The notes under the pieces are model-generated. The model was not told where the DNA came from, made no database searches, and saw nothing but the letters and a program-made list of their open reading frames with translations. Shown piece by piece: positions 10,029 through 20,643 of a stretch of DNA of 64,000 bases. The stretch is from the NCBI GenBank assembly GCA_027924585.1, contig BSBM01000007.1, positions 12,491,501-12,555,500 on the forward strand. Reading direction: 5' to 3'. Source of the DNA: Larix kaempferi. Taxonomy: Eukaryota; Streptophyta; Pinopsida; Pinales; Pinaceae. The position numbers and the translations under genes were made by a program. Numbering within the stretch: the stretch's first letter is position 1; each line of letters starts with the position of its first letter.

Positions 10029-10580
10029 TTAGTTGAAAAGCAACAGCCCTTATGACCAACTACTTCTTATGACTCATAGTGAATTCCTCAGGTGCTCTTC
10101 TTGTAGCCAATAACTGAATAATTTGTTCATAATGGTCATTGACCATTCCAACCTGAATAGTTGCACATCGGGAAAGACTTCATCAATGATCCTTGGTTCT
10201 TTGCCTGATTCAATCCTTGACAGGTGATCAGGTCCTGTATTCAAACGCCCTGGTTTCACAATGATTTCAAAATAAGACTCTTGAAATAACAACAACCATC
10301 GGAAGATATCCCCCCCCAACACAGACTTATTGACTCATTATTTTAATGCGGAGTGGTCAGTAAACATTTTGAAATGTCCTCCAAGCAGGTAGTGTCAGAA
10401 TTTCTGCAGTGTATATACCATGGCCAAGCCTTCTCTCTCTGTCGCTGTATAATTATTTTCCACAGTGGACAACTTCCTACTCACAAATGCAATCGGATGG
10501 TCAATTGACCCTTCTGCTGGATGGGCCAATATCACTAAGAGCGCTACCAATGATGCATCCACATGGACATGGAATCCTGA
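10029..10580 (-). pseudogene. Element B: RNase H domain and tether to integrase
   Basis: The minus-strand frame reads FHVHVDASLVALLVILAHP (catalytic Asp segment), IDHPIAFVSRKLS, then NYTATEREGLAMVY (Glu segment), and after a stop MFTDHSALK, LGGDIFRWLLLFQE, VKPGRLNTGPDHLSRI. This order is typical of gypsy RNase H. Stops at about 10391, 10335 and 10331 break it. The domain starts immediately after an abnormal junction with reverse transcriptase (see next entry). The spacer toward integrase is heavily frameshifted. Confidence 0.82.
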
Positions 10581-11200
10581 AAATCCATTTGTAAATGAAT
10601 CGACCTCCTGGCCTCCAACACCTTCCAATACTTCATCAGTGAATGGTGTAGGGAATGGATCATGAAGGCATGCATTGTTTAGCTTCCTTAGATTGACTCA
10701 AATCTGAACTTCACCCATCTTCTTATCTTGGAAGACCATTGGGATGATCCATTCTGACTCTTCGATAGGTTCTATGATTCCTACATCCAAAATTTGCTCT
10801 ATCTCAGCCTTTACCCGCTCCTTATACCAGGGATTCAGTCGATATGGTCACTACTTTACTGGCTTCGCATCAGGTTGGAGAGGAATCTTCATCTCACCTA
10901 GGTCCCCGAAAATGCTTTCATTACTAAAAATTTTGTTGGGAACAAGTCTTGAAATTTGTGCAGTAGATCAGTAACTTTTCCAATTGCCGAATCATCCCAG
11001 CAATCTCCAACACTAGCGAACTTGGGATTTTCCTCCGACCCAATATTAAACTTCTTAATTTTTAGCGGCTATTGGAATTTGTCGAGTGGCATCTTTGGTG
11101 CTTCGACATCGCAGCTTCCCTCCGACTCTGGGACATAAAAATTTCTAGGATCATCATCGTCATCAAGTCCTCCTGACACATTATAGCATTCCATCATCAT
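10581..11200 (-). pseudogene. Element B: reverse transcriptase with internal deletion (no catalytic YMDD)
   Basis: The N-terminal part of RT is present on the minus strand but frameshifted: KFQDLFPTKF, a damaged fingers region, then EGVGGQEVDSFTNGFSG at about 10600. In elements C and D the phrase GFSGYH (or GFSSYH) is followed by about 170 residues including the catalytic Y-M-D-D box and the thumb, before FHVHVDAS. In B, GFSG runs straight into FHVHVDAS. The whole polymerase catalytic centre and thumb are therefore deleted, a loss of roughly 0.5 kb when compared with D. Confidence 0.8.
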
Positions 11201-11421
11201 TTCCAGTGTCACGGTCCACTGTAATCCCATTGGTCTTTCCGTCAGAATTGTGTCGAGTAACTTTTCACAGATTTCCTACAATGCACTGTGGTTGAAAGGA
11301 TTCTCATAAGTGAAATTGAAAGTCTAGCTGAATTTAATAGTCAATTATTCCCATGTAGTTGTTCTTCGTCACAATTCTTCTAGGATGTACCAGATCCATG
11401 GTATTTCATCTAGGGTATGGA
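11201..11421 (-). pseudogene. Element B: second capsid-like domain, C-terminal half (split by element C)
   Basis: The minus-strand reading TLDEIPWIWY then LTIKFS and TFNF corresponds to TLDEMSRSWY and HFTHTFNF in element D. The N-terminal half lies 21.5 kb away at 32908-33330, ending EWVHAFIH. The break coincides exactly with the element C insertion and its ATGGA duplication (11417-11421 and 32908-32912). Confidence 0.85.
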
Positions 11422-12952
11422 TGTTGGACTTGGCCCAAGTAAGGCATTTTTTAGAAGAACAGTTTTGGAGCTACAGCGTAGCTCGGATGAAGGCATTTTT
11501 GGTAAGACAGTTTTGGAAGCTATGAAGTTGAGCGTAGCACAGTATCGGTAGGATGGGAACCGTGCAGCTAAGATCCGATTCCACGAAGTGCAAGCAGGGA
11601 ACCTATTTTTGGTAAAGAATGAAGGAAAGGTCGAGCTGTGAAAGTGACTTGTTTTGTCGAAGCACTCCATGATTCCTAGCAGGAGGGTAAGGAGTGGTGC
11701 AGAAGGAAATAAACTGGTCACACGAGCGGAGGAAGCACGACGTGAACTGGCTACACAAAGCCATTAGAGAAGGAATGACAGGATGAAAGCGACAGTCGGG
11801 ATGCGATCGACAGGGCAGGATGAAAGCGACAGTCGGGATGCGATCGACAGGGCAGGATGAAAGCGACGTGACCACTCGTAGAGGATGGCCATGATGGAGA
11901 AGTCACTATCAGAGCCTAGCAGTCCTGGTTAGTGAAGTAACCATGACGGTTTTGGGTAACCTTAGGGTTTTGGGCCCATTTGATTGTAAAGACGTGACCT
12001 AAGGGAATGATCTATAAAAGGGTACATTTTGTAAGGGAAAGGGTTAATCTTTTGTTTATGAATTGTTAATCTTTGTTGTTGAACATTGATCTCTGTTGAG
12101 AGAAGATTGTAAATGCTCTGCAAGCTGCGTACACAGAGACCTACAGAGAGAGAAGAGAGTATGCAGCTGAGTGCACAGACTGGAACTATTGTACCCTTCC
12201 CAAAGATAATACAACAACAATTCCTCTGGATGTAGCTCCCATCCTGTGGGTGAACCACGTTAAATTTTGTGTTATGCGATTGCTTATGTGTTTGCATTTG
12301 TGTCTTTGCTTATGATGAATGGTTAACTGTTTCTTATGAGTTTATGTGCTTTCTTTTATATGTATTCACCATAAATATTATGATGGGAATAATATGTTAA
12401 GTAATCACATGTATGAATGAATGCCAAATGTACCATCACTTCACAGTTAGATGAATGCATGAACTAGTTGGACAAACACTTAGCGCAACACCGAAAGTCC
12501 GCAGTGATATCATGTTTGTTATAGTGTATAAGGTTGCAACGTTCCGTCTACTATGCTTGTTGAATTCGTCTTGTTACATTAAGTAAAATCTATTAAGTTG
12601 CATATGTTTGGAAGAGGAAGAGCAGTCTATGTGGCGTTGTCCTTTTGTCAAGTAGTTTCCATGCATCACGCAGTCCTCGAATGCGCGATAGCCTAAGCGT
12701 TCATTGTGAACAAGTGGAAATTCGTGCAGCGCTAGTTCCATAGCACACTGCTTTCCAATCTATTTAAAAAATCATCACCTGGTTGTAGAAACCTGATTCT
12801 GCAACCCCCCATTGCTTCACCTCAGGTGAGACCTTAGTCTGTTCACAGATTGTTGTTGAAAGGGCTAGCGAAAAGGGGTTTTTTTGGTTCCTCAAACCGC
12901 ACAGAATCTGGGTTTTTATAGAAAACCTCAAGAACAGTTATACAAGCCAACA
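11422..12952 (+). repeat. Element C: 5' LTR (1531 bp)
   Basis: Begins TGTTGGACTTGG, ends AGCCAACA; pairs with the 3' LTR at 31388-32907. A TATA box (TATAAAAG) is at 12013-12020, followed by a leader including GCTCTGCAAGCTGCGT. The conserved C-run/GGTGAGAC block is at 12787-12832. A 37-bp direct duplication (11780-11816 and 11817-11853) is absent from the 3' LTR. A 5-bp target duplication ATGGA flanks the element. The two LTRs differ at about 15 of the first 128 bases by eye, so the insertion is old. Confidence 0.93.
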
Positions 12953-12954
12953 AA

Positions 12955-12970
12955 TGGTTCTGTTGCCGCG
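12955..12970 (+). other. Element C: primer binding site (tRNA-Glu type)
   Basis: TGGTTCTGTTGCCG two bases after the LTR end. It resembles the complement of the 3' end of plant tRNA-Glu (TGGTTCCGTTGCCGGG, recalled from memory), with one mismatch in the first 14 bases. Elements B and D have near-identical sites in the same place, which supports the call. Confidence 0.7.
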
Positions 12971-13363
12971 CTTGAACTGGTGATGAGTACCGGCACTGAA
13001 AATTGGCATCTAGACAAGAAATAAATATGGGATTGGTGCAATAAGACAGAAAGAGATTTTTCTAGAAAGGAGAATAGACATCCGCATCTCTCCGGCGTCA
13101 ATTGGTTAAATAAATACCTGTGGAAGGACGTTCATGAAATTTTTTGGGCATCCTTTGGAAACGAGTTGCATGCGTGGTTGTCAAGACTCACATATTGAAA
13201 GAACTATTTTCAACCAGAAGGAGTACCGACCAAGTGGACTCCAAAACTCATTTATAGGCTTAAAGAAATAGATATCCCACTCCCACGAGTAGACGATTTT
13301 TGGGTTGACAGCATACTAGAAGGCTTCGTGATAGAGTTCATTGTGGACACCCTGAAATCCTAC
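12971..13363 (+). pseudogene. Element C: conserved N-terminal Gag-side domain, first part
   Basis: From about 13060 the plus-strand frame reads WLNKYLWKDVHEIFW, then ELHAWLSRLTY, a stop, PTKWTPKLIYRLKEID, and FWVDSILEGFVIEF-VDTLKSY. Elements D (45613-46095) and B (48580-49064) carry the same domain right after their PBS, for example VWLDSILEGYITEF in D. The protein start, recognisable in B and D as M-L-x-H-P-T, is not visible here. A solo LTR inserted at 13364 splits it; it resumes at 14311. Function unknown; position suggests a matrix-like or leader domain of Gag. Confidence 0.7.
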
Positions 13364-14305
13364 TATTGTGCAGGAAAAGACCTTATAGTGGGGAGACGAC
13401 ACTACCAACTTGTGTGGGGTGACAGGTAAATACATTCATTGTCTTGCATTAGTTACTACAAATGGAAAGAGGTTAAGATCCTGAAAGCAGTACCTTTTTA
13501 ACAATGGTTGGTCCTAGCTTTTGCTTGAAATTCCACAATGATGAACCTGCAAAACAAAGTTTACCTTCCTCATCGTATCTTGACTATAATAAACATAATG
13601 AAATTGAAATCATTTAACATCAACTACAATTAGATATTTAAACAAATAAAAATTCAATCAAGTAGACATTCAATTTGGGACGGGAAGGGTATTTTCACCT
13701 TTTATTGTCAAAGAAATGTAGATAAGTACAGATATACCTGATCTGTCCAAACACTTCTGTAACTTAGTCCTGGGCTCCTGCTCCTCACAATGACTTGGGA
13801 ATTCCTCCAGCGTAACAATGGCTTATCATTCCTTATAGGTCCCTCTCTCATGGATCCTCCTTGTATTTAAGGGACAAGGTAGGAAGTTGAATTGGAGAGG
13901 TGGTTGAATTGGTAGGTTGGGGAAGTTGCAGAACCAACTTCAACTAATCCCAATTCATAATCTTAATATATTTTTTCATTTCATCTTAAGATGTGTGCAA
14001 GTTTCATACAACCAGAGTAATGCACAGTATGCAACTTTTGCACTTGACAACCAGCATTTGCAACATTTTAGGGGATGTGCACAGGTTGTCTTCAATAAGA
14101 CCAGCATTCAGAACGTAGGATCATTGTGGCAATAGTAGCGCACATGCCATCAAAACTGTAGAAAAAATAAGTTTATGAGCTGAAGAGTGTAGTCTCAACA
14201 ATAACTCATCCAGGGTCAACCTAGCTCTTCCAACCATGTGTCATTTTGTGTGATCAACAGAGCAATGTAATGATGGACGGAGAAGTGTAGATTCGACCTA
14301 TAACA
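13364..14305 (-). repeat. Solo LTR of the element E family (942 bp), in element C
   Basis: On the minus strand it starts TGTTATAGGTCGAATC and ends CCTGCACAATA (decayed CA). It aligns with the element E LTR at 51181-52163 over its whole length, including the TATA region (TTAAATACAAGGAGGATCC) and the segment AAAGCTAGGACCA. A 5-bp duplication CCTAC flanks it (13359-13363 and 14306-14310), and the interrupted protein frame continues across it. No internal region is present, so this is a recombined solo LTR. Confidence 0.9.
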
Positions 14306-14876
14306 CCTACAGTGCAACAGAAGCAGATTTTTTCAAAGGTTTCATATGTAAGTACCTGAACAATCTGAGTTTATATATTAAAATGCTTTTAGCTGAGAAA
14401 GGAATTTTAAGAATGCAGTAAAAGTCCTAGAAGATTTTTAATTTGTAATGGTAAATAGATTATATAGTGATTCTGACGAAGATACACACAATTTGAGAAG
14501 TGGAAAGAGATATAAGTATACTACTAAGAAGACTTCCAGTGAACATAGGCTCCACATAGATATTGACTTATAACTTGAGACTGATAGCCATACCACACCT
14601 CCATCAACCACTTATCAACCTATTACTCTGTAGAACCCACCGGTTGTGAATATCATGCCTCCTATTACAAAAAATCCACCAGTTCAGAACCCTCCAGTTG
14701 CTAATATTCCTAATACTCCGAGCGTCAATACTAGTAACACCGCGAGAGTAAGTACTCAGACCACCCCAACTCAGACCATTCCAACTCAGAATATTCTGAT
14801 TCGGAACATTCCGCGTAGTAACATCCCTAACACCACTCGGAATACTACGTAGAATACTACTATACCACCTAGAAGG
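14306..14876 (+). pseudogene. Element C: N-terminal domain (end) and Gag linker
   Basis: After the solo LTR the frame resumes as SATEADFFKGF and YIKMLLAEKGILRM, matching KMLICEKGILK in element D. A linker follows from about 14450: SDSDEDTHNLRSGKRY, then a Pro/Asn/Thr-rich low-complexity run (14646-14850) of NPPV, IPNT and TPTQT-type repeats. Copia 1 inserts at 14877; the Gag frame resumes at 21919. Confidence 0.7.
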
Positions 14877-15414
14877 TGTTAAAATTCAATATGCTAAGAC
14901 AGAAAATAGCAGCATTACATTCCATTTCACAATAATAGCATATACAGGATCACTGAAGAAACAACAAGCATAAACACAAGAGACACAGATTTATCCTGGG
15001 AAACCCTCATGGGGTAGAAAACCCATCAAAGCTTTCCTAAATAAGATGATAAACCAAAATACAAGATGTGCTCCCTCCTTCTAATCCTCCTTAGCAAATA
15101 TCCCAGACAAGTGCGTCTCTTTTCATAAGTGAGTGAGTGTATCAAATGAGGAACACACCTCCTCTATTTATACACTACTCTGACATATATTTTACACAAG
15201 TACATGTAGGCTCGTATTTAACCAATAGGTTAAATACCCTATTATAACTGACTGGGCCGACCCCCACATGGTGGGTCTAATAACCCTAGTTACCACAACT
15301 TCTCGGAGGAATAAACATCTCCGGATACATAATAAAATCACCTCGGAGGGATGGAACATCTCTGGAATAAATAATGTATAAATATAATATTCTTATAAGT
15401 TACAATATTCAACA
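14877..15414 (-). repeat. Copia 1: 3' LTR (538 bp)
   Basis: Plus strand runs TGTTAAAATTCAATATG to ATATTCAACA. It matches the copy at 21381-21918 with about 12 differences by eye. On the minus strand a TATA box (TATAAATA) lies at 15172-15165. The element is flanked by a GAAGG duplication (14872-14876 and 21919-21923). Confidence 0.95.
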
Positions 15415-15433
15415 CTCCCCCTTAACGAGAAGG
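15415..15433 (-). other. Copia 1: polypurine tract
   Basis: The minus strand reads CCTTCTCGTTAAGGGGGAG directly before the 3' LTR. The identical tract lies next to the copia 3 LTR at 59751, and a relative next to copia 2 at 57049. Confidence 0.85.
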
Positions 15434-15569
15434 ATATTATAACATCTGCAGGAGCAAGGAGTCATTCATTACATCATCTATATATCATCGAAAGCTTTCT
15501 TCAATTCATCATCATCAGTAACTTGACTAGTTACTGGAACATCAACATCATCAGAGTTGATAGTACTCA

Positions 15570-15890
15570 ATCATCAACATCGTGATCACATGATCAACAA
15601 CATCGTCATCATACGATCATCAGCATCGTCATCACACGATCATCAGCATCGTCATCATACGATCAGCACCATCGTCATCACACGATCATCAGCATCGTCA
15701 TCATACGATCAGCAGCATCGTTATCACACGATCAGTAGCATCATAATCAGCATCGTCATCATACGATCAACAACATCGTCATCACACGATCATCAGCATC
15801 GTCATCATATGATCAGCAGCATTGTTATCACACGATCAGCAACATCGTCATTAGCATCGTCATCACACGATCAATCCAGTTCTCTTTAGG
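15570..15890. repeat. 23-bp tandem array (CATCGTCATCACACGATCATCAG type), copia 1
   Basis: About 13 units of 23 bp, with two short 12-bp units (near 15740 and 15850). Each contains CGTCATCA-ACGATCA. A longer array of the same unit is in copia 3 at 59905-60440. It lies between the end of pol and the 3' LTR on the minus strand. It has no spacers and is not a CRISPR. Confidence 0.88.
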
Positions 15891-16044
15891 ACCTATGTCC
15901 AAGGATGATGCAATCCAGTCATGTACCTTTTGAACCGAAGTCCAGGGATGATCCAGTTTTATCAATTTTCGGAGACCTCATGTCTACGGCTCAGTTCACA
16001 GGACCAAAGTCCAAGGATGATCCAATCCTTACCGTACATTTAGG

Positions 16045-17000
16045 ACCACATCCAAGGATGACTTAATCCTCAACCGTACATTTAGGACTACGTCCAAGGA
16101 TGACTTAATCCTCCACCGTACATTTAGGACTACGTCCAAGGATGACTTAATCCTCCACCATACATTTAGGACCACGTCCAAGGATGACTTAATCCTCCAC
16201 CGTACATTTAGGACTACGTCCAAGGATGACTTAATCCTCCACCGTACATTTAGGACTACGTCCAAGGATGACTTAATCCTCCACCGTACATTTAGGACCA
16301 CGTCCAAGGATGACTTAATCCTCCACCGTACATTTAGGACCATGTCCAAGGATGACTTAATCCTCCACCGTACATTTAGGACCACGTCCAAGGATGACTT
16401 AATCCTCCACCGTACATTTAGGACCACGTCCAAGGATGACTTAATCCTCCACCGTACATTTAGGACCACGTCCAAGGATGACTTAATCCTCCACCGTACA
16501 TTTAGGACCACGTCCAAGGATGACTCAATCCTCCACCGTACATTTAGGACCATGTCCAAGGATGACTTAATCCTCAACCGTACATTTAGGACCACGTCCA
16601 AGGATGACTTAATCCTCAACCGTACATTTAGGACCACGTCCAAGGATGACTTAATCCTCCATCGTACATTTAGGACTACGTCCAAGGATGACTTAATCCT
16701 CCACCGTACATTTAGGACTACGTCCAAGGATGACTTAATCCTCAACCGTACATTTAGGACCACGTCCAAGGATGATTTAATCCTCCACCGTACATTTAGG
16801 ACTACGTCCAAGGATGAATTAATCCTCCACCGTACATTTAGGACCACGTCCAAGGATGACTTAATCCTCCACCGTACATTTAGGACTACGTCCAAGGATG
16901 ACTTAATCCTCCACCGTACATTTAGGACCACGTCCAAGGATGAATTAATCCTCAACCGTACATTTAGGACTACGTCCAAGGATGACTTAATACTCAACCG
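16045..17000. repeat. 42-bp tandem array, about 23 units, copia 1
   Basis: The unit begins ACCACGTCCAAGGATGACTT and continues with AATCCTCCACCGTACATTTAGG. Period 42 is a multiple of three, so long frames stay open on both strands (14-residue periods); these are not genes. Most units differ at only a few positions (CCAC/CTAC, CCACC/CAACC). The core AAGGATGACTTAATCCT is an imperfect dyad. Confidence 0.95.
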
Positions 17001-17706
17001 TCCACCAAGGACTTCATTCTCGAAGACATACATATATGACTCTTCTTTCGGACTAAAGTCCAGGGATGATCCAATCCCCTCACATGTTCACCAAGAACTT
17101 CATTCTCGAAGACATACGTCTACGGCTCTTCTTTCGGACTGAAGTCCAGGGATGATCCAATCCCCTCACATGTTCAACAAGAACTTCATTCTCGAAGACA
17201 TATGTCTACGGCTCTTCTTTCGGACTGAAGTGCAGGGATGATCCAATCCCCTCACATGTTCACCAAGAACTTCATTCACGAAGACATACATCTACGACTC
17301 TTCTTTCGGACTGAAGTCCAGGGATGATCCAATCCCCTCACATGTTCACCAAGAACTTCATTCACGAAGACATACGTCTATGGCTTTTCTTTCAGACTGA
17401 AGTCCAGGGATGATCCAATCCCCTCACATGTTCACCAAGAACTTCATTCATGAATACATATGTCTACGGCTCTTCTTTCGGACTGAAGTCCAGGGATGAT
17501 CCAATCCCCTCACATGTTCACCAAGAACTTCATTCTCGAAGACATACATCTATGGCTCTTCTTTCGGACTGAAGTCCAGGGATGATCCAATCCCCTCACA
17601 TGTTCACCAAGAAATTCATTCTCGAAGACATACGTCTACAGCTCTTCTTTCAGACTGAAGTCCAGGGATGATCCAATCCCCTCACATGTTCACCAAGAAC
17701 TTCATC
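17001..17706. repeat. 86-bp tandem array, about 8 units, copia 1
   Basis: Units marked by GACT-AAGTCCAGGGATG start at 17051, 17137, 17223, 17309, 17395, 17481, 17567 and 17653, exactly 86 bp apart. Each contains GGGATGATCCAATCCC, the same dyad core as the 42-bp array, plus a segment ending CTTCTTTCG. Confidence 0.95.
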
Positions 17707-17980
17707 AAAACATGTGCCAATCATGTATCCTCATCTTCAAAACATGTATAACAAAACATGTATCCTCATCATCAAAACATGTATAACAAAACATGTATCC
17801 TCATCATCAAAACATGTATCCTCATCATCAAAACATGCATAACATCTATCATCAAAAGCATGTATACATCTATCATCAAAATCATGTATATCTAACATCA
17901 AAATCATGTATACATCTATCATCAAAAGCATGTATCTATCATCAAAAGCATGTATACATCTATCATCAAAAGAAAAAATA
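17707..17980. repeat. ATCAAAACATGTAT-type short repeat tract, copia 1
   Basis: Irregular units of about 17-33 bp built on ATCATCAAAACATGTAT and ATCATCAAAAGCATGTAT. A related tract occupies the same position in copia 3 (61466-61825). Confidence 0.85.
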
Positions 17981-18059
17981 TAAGATTCCTAAATCTAAAT
18001 AATTCTAAGTAACCAGGTACAGTAAATAGGTAACCTCACCATTGATGAGACAGACTTGT

Positions 18060-19135
18060 TATCAGATACTATGCTACTCCCCCTTTCGAGGAGGGTCCTT
18101 CTGGACTATACCAAGCTTGTCTCGGAAGTATTCAAACTTTACTCGAGACAGAGGTTTAGTCAAGATATCAGCAATCTAATCCTCAGTGCTTATATACTCG
18201 AGCTTGATAGCTCCTCTCTGCACTATATCTCGTATATAGAAGTATCGGATCTCTATGTGTTTTTGACTTATCGTGGAATACAAGATTTTCTATCTTGATG
18301 CAGTTTTGAATGTCACACATAATCATAGTGGAATCCATTTCTAAGTCAAACACTCCATATAATAGCTTCTGAAGCCACACTGCTTCACAGCTGGCAGAGC
18401 AGACAGCTATATATATTCTACTTCAGCAGTACTGAGAGCCACACTAGATTGTTTCTTACTGAACCATGAGATCATGGCAGATTCAAGACTATAACATCCA
18501 TATGATGTACTCTTTCTGTCTGAGGCACTTCCTGCCCAATCAGAATCTGAGTAACCATGTAAACGGAGTTCATGACCTCCAAGATAATATAGACCAAAAT
18601 CTAATGTACCTTTTAGGTACCTCACTACATGCTTTGTAGCTATTAAGTGAACCTTTCTAGGTTCTACTAGATACTGACTTAGGGTATTTGCAGTAAAGCA
18701 TATATCTGGCCTAGTATTTGTTAAATACATCAATGACCCAATGATTTGTCTATATAGGGTTAGGTCCACTAAATCCGATGAGTTATTAACTAATAACTTC
18801 AAGTTGGAGTCCATGGGAGTGGCCATGGCTTTATACTCCAACATATCAAATCTTTTTAGAAACTTCACAGCATACTTACCTTGATTTAAAAGATTCCTTT
18901 TGGATCTTGCCATACTTCTAGACCTAAGAAGTAGTGCATTAATCCGAGATCTTTCATTTTAATTTCTGCAGCCATTTTCATGATCTGTTTCTCATTCCCT
19001 ATCAGAAAGAGATCATCGTCATACAATAATGGTATGATAGGTTCATCATCCACAACCTTAAGGTAAAGGTTAGGATCAGCTTTACTTCTGGTAAAGCCCA
19101 AGCTTTGTCATGAAGCTGTCAATTGTCCATTATTC
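18060..19135 (-). pseudogene. Copia 1: end of reverse transcriptase and RNase H
   Basis: Minus-strand Ty1/copia pol remnant. In order: FTRSKADPNLYL, LLYDDDLFL (the catalytic Y-V-D-D is Y-D-D-D), DLGLMHYFLGLEVW, KAMATPMDSNLK, YRQIIGSLMYL, then RNase H with HGYSDSDWAGS, DRKSTSYGCY, ISWFSKKQSSVALSTAE. The tail toward 18060 matches the copia 3 end (EDQIADILTKPL region) but is shifted. Integrase and most of the polymerase are missing, so copia 1 cannot move on its own. Confidence 0.88.
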
Positions 19136-20643
19136 ACACTCTACATTGAGTGATCTTCTGCATATCTATCTGTGCCATCTCTCGTCATATGGGTCTACTA
19201 ATATGAGCCTTAAAATCATTCGAACTCTGCGGTGAGTTCCTTCTTGCATCCATGTCATATGTGTATAGAAGCCATATTTAACCTTGTAGCAAAGGTTGAG
19301 ATCCACATTACCCATGATGATCATTAAGCTCATCAATTGACAACCAATCCTTGGTACCCATACAGAACCTGATTCACACTTCTTCTTTAATTACACCATT
19401 AAGAGAATGGTCTTATCTAGCCACTTGGAGAAAAACATCTCATCATGATTCTCTTCCTCTTTCTAAGAGAATCTTCTAGCCACAAGCCTTCTATAGTGTG
19501 TTTGATTTGTAAAACTTTTGTTGAACATCCATCGCTTGTTCAGTGTTCATCATTCATCATGATCTTTCCTACAAATCAAAATTAAGTACATGATTAGTAA
19601 TACTTCATAATCATCAAATCATATTGACATGATAACCTATTATGCATACAGATATCATTTACATAGTTATGCAACTATTTTGACCAATACTTTGGCACAA
19701 CACTTTCCCATATCCTGTATGCATACAGTGGCTATCTAGATGCCTTCCATCTCTACCAGAACATACTATCGAGAGTGTGCACAGCTCTCAGCATGTCAGC
19801 AAAGAGGTTTCATTCTAGACAAGCAACAATGGAATGTTTGTCCAACTTACCAATCATATGCATATTAGTAGCATGATATATTCTAGGAATACAAATATGC
19901 ATACAAGCAATATCATTTACTATTTCTAATAACAACTCAAATAATTATCTTTTATGTTTGTGTGGTTGCCTCCCGCTTGATCTTCTGTATGTCTTCTGAA
20001 CTTCTATTCATTCTGTACCACTCGTAAGTGGATGAGTCTTTGTCTTCATGTTGTCATGGTCATGGAACTTGATTTGTCTTTTGTGATGTACCTGTATCTT
20101 GTTAGTAGACAACATCAACCTCACATAACACCATACTGCATGAGTACAATCAGATAGCCCTAATCAATGAATGTCTTCGATCATATTCATACTGTTGATA
20201 GGGTGATAAGACAATTCTAACATTAATCAAGATTGTACTAAATAACATGAAGACAAACACATTATGAACTTAATCAAGAATCAAATTTCAAGACATACCT
20301 AAACCTCCTTAAGTCATACCTGTCAAGACTTCTTGTAGTCTTCTTATGTAAGGCCTTAGCCTCAACTCCCCCTGAAACTTGATCTAGAGCTTGATTAGGG
20401 TTTGCTAGAGAAACCCTAAAAATTCAATCTTTGACTTTCATACTTCTGAATGGATGGAAGGATGTGTCTTGCTGAGCTGATCAAACTAGCATACTTCAAT
20501 TTTAAAATTTCCAAAATTTGACCCCTCAAAATTGCCTTCAAAATTTCTGGATCTTCTACACAGGAACCCTAACTAGGGCTTGATGAAGCCCACCCTTCTG
20601 ATTGTTTCTGCTGTAACTCTGAATTTTTCGATCCACAGGGTCT
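19136..20643 (-). other. Copia 1: rearranged remnants, no intact gene
   Basis: Short stretches match copia 3 reverse transcriptase but in shortened form: 19375-19410 resembles the segment encoding NGVIEEEVYI, and 19460-19500 the segment encoding ARGFSQKE. Between them and beyond I see no continuous frame. Toward 20370-20420 the sequence becomes leader-like (AACTTGATCTAGAGC, GGGTTTGCTAGAG). gag and integrase are not recognisable. Confidence 0.55.

Noticed and set aside
12955-12970. tRNA-Glu gene fragment
   Set aside because: Only the 3' acceptor complement is present, at the LTR border; it is a primer binding site. The same applies to the sites at 46121, 49091, 52167 and 21364.
16029-17142. 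Long overlapping open frames on both strands as genes
   Set aside because: They are a by-product of a 42-bp period without stops; the encoded text is a 14-residue repeat with no domain.
15570-17980. CRISPR-like regular repeats
   Set aside because: Units are head-to-tail tandem repeats without unique spacers, inside a plant copia element with target duplications; no cas genes.
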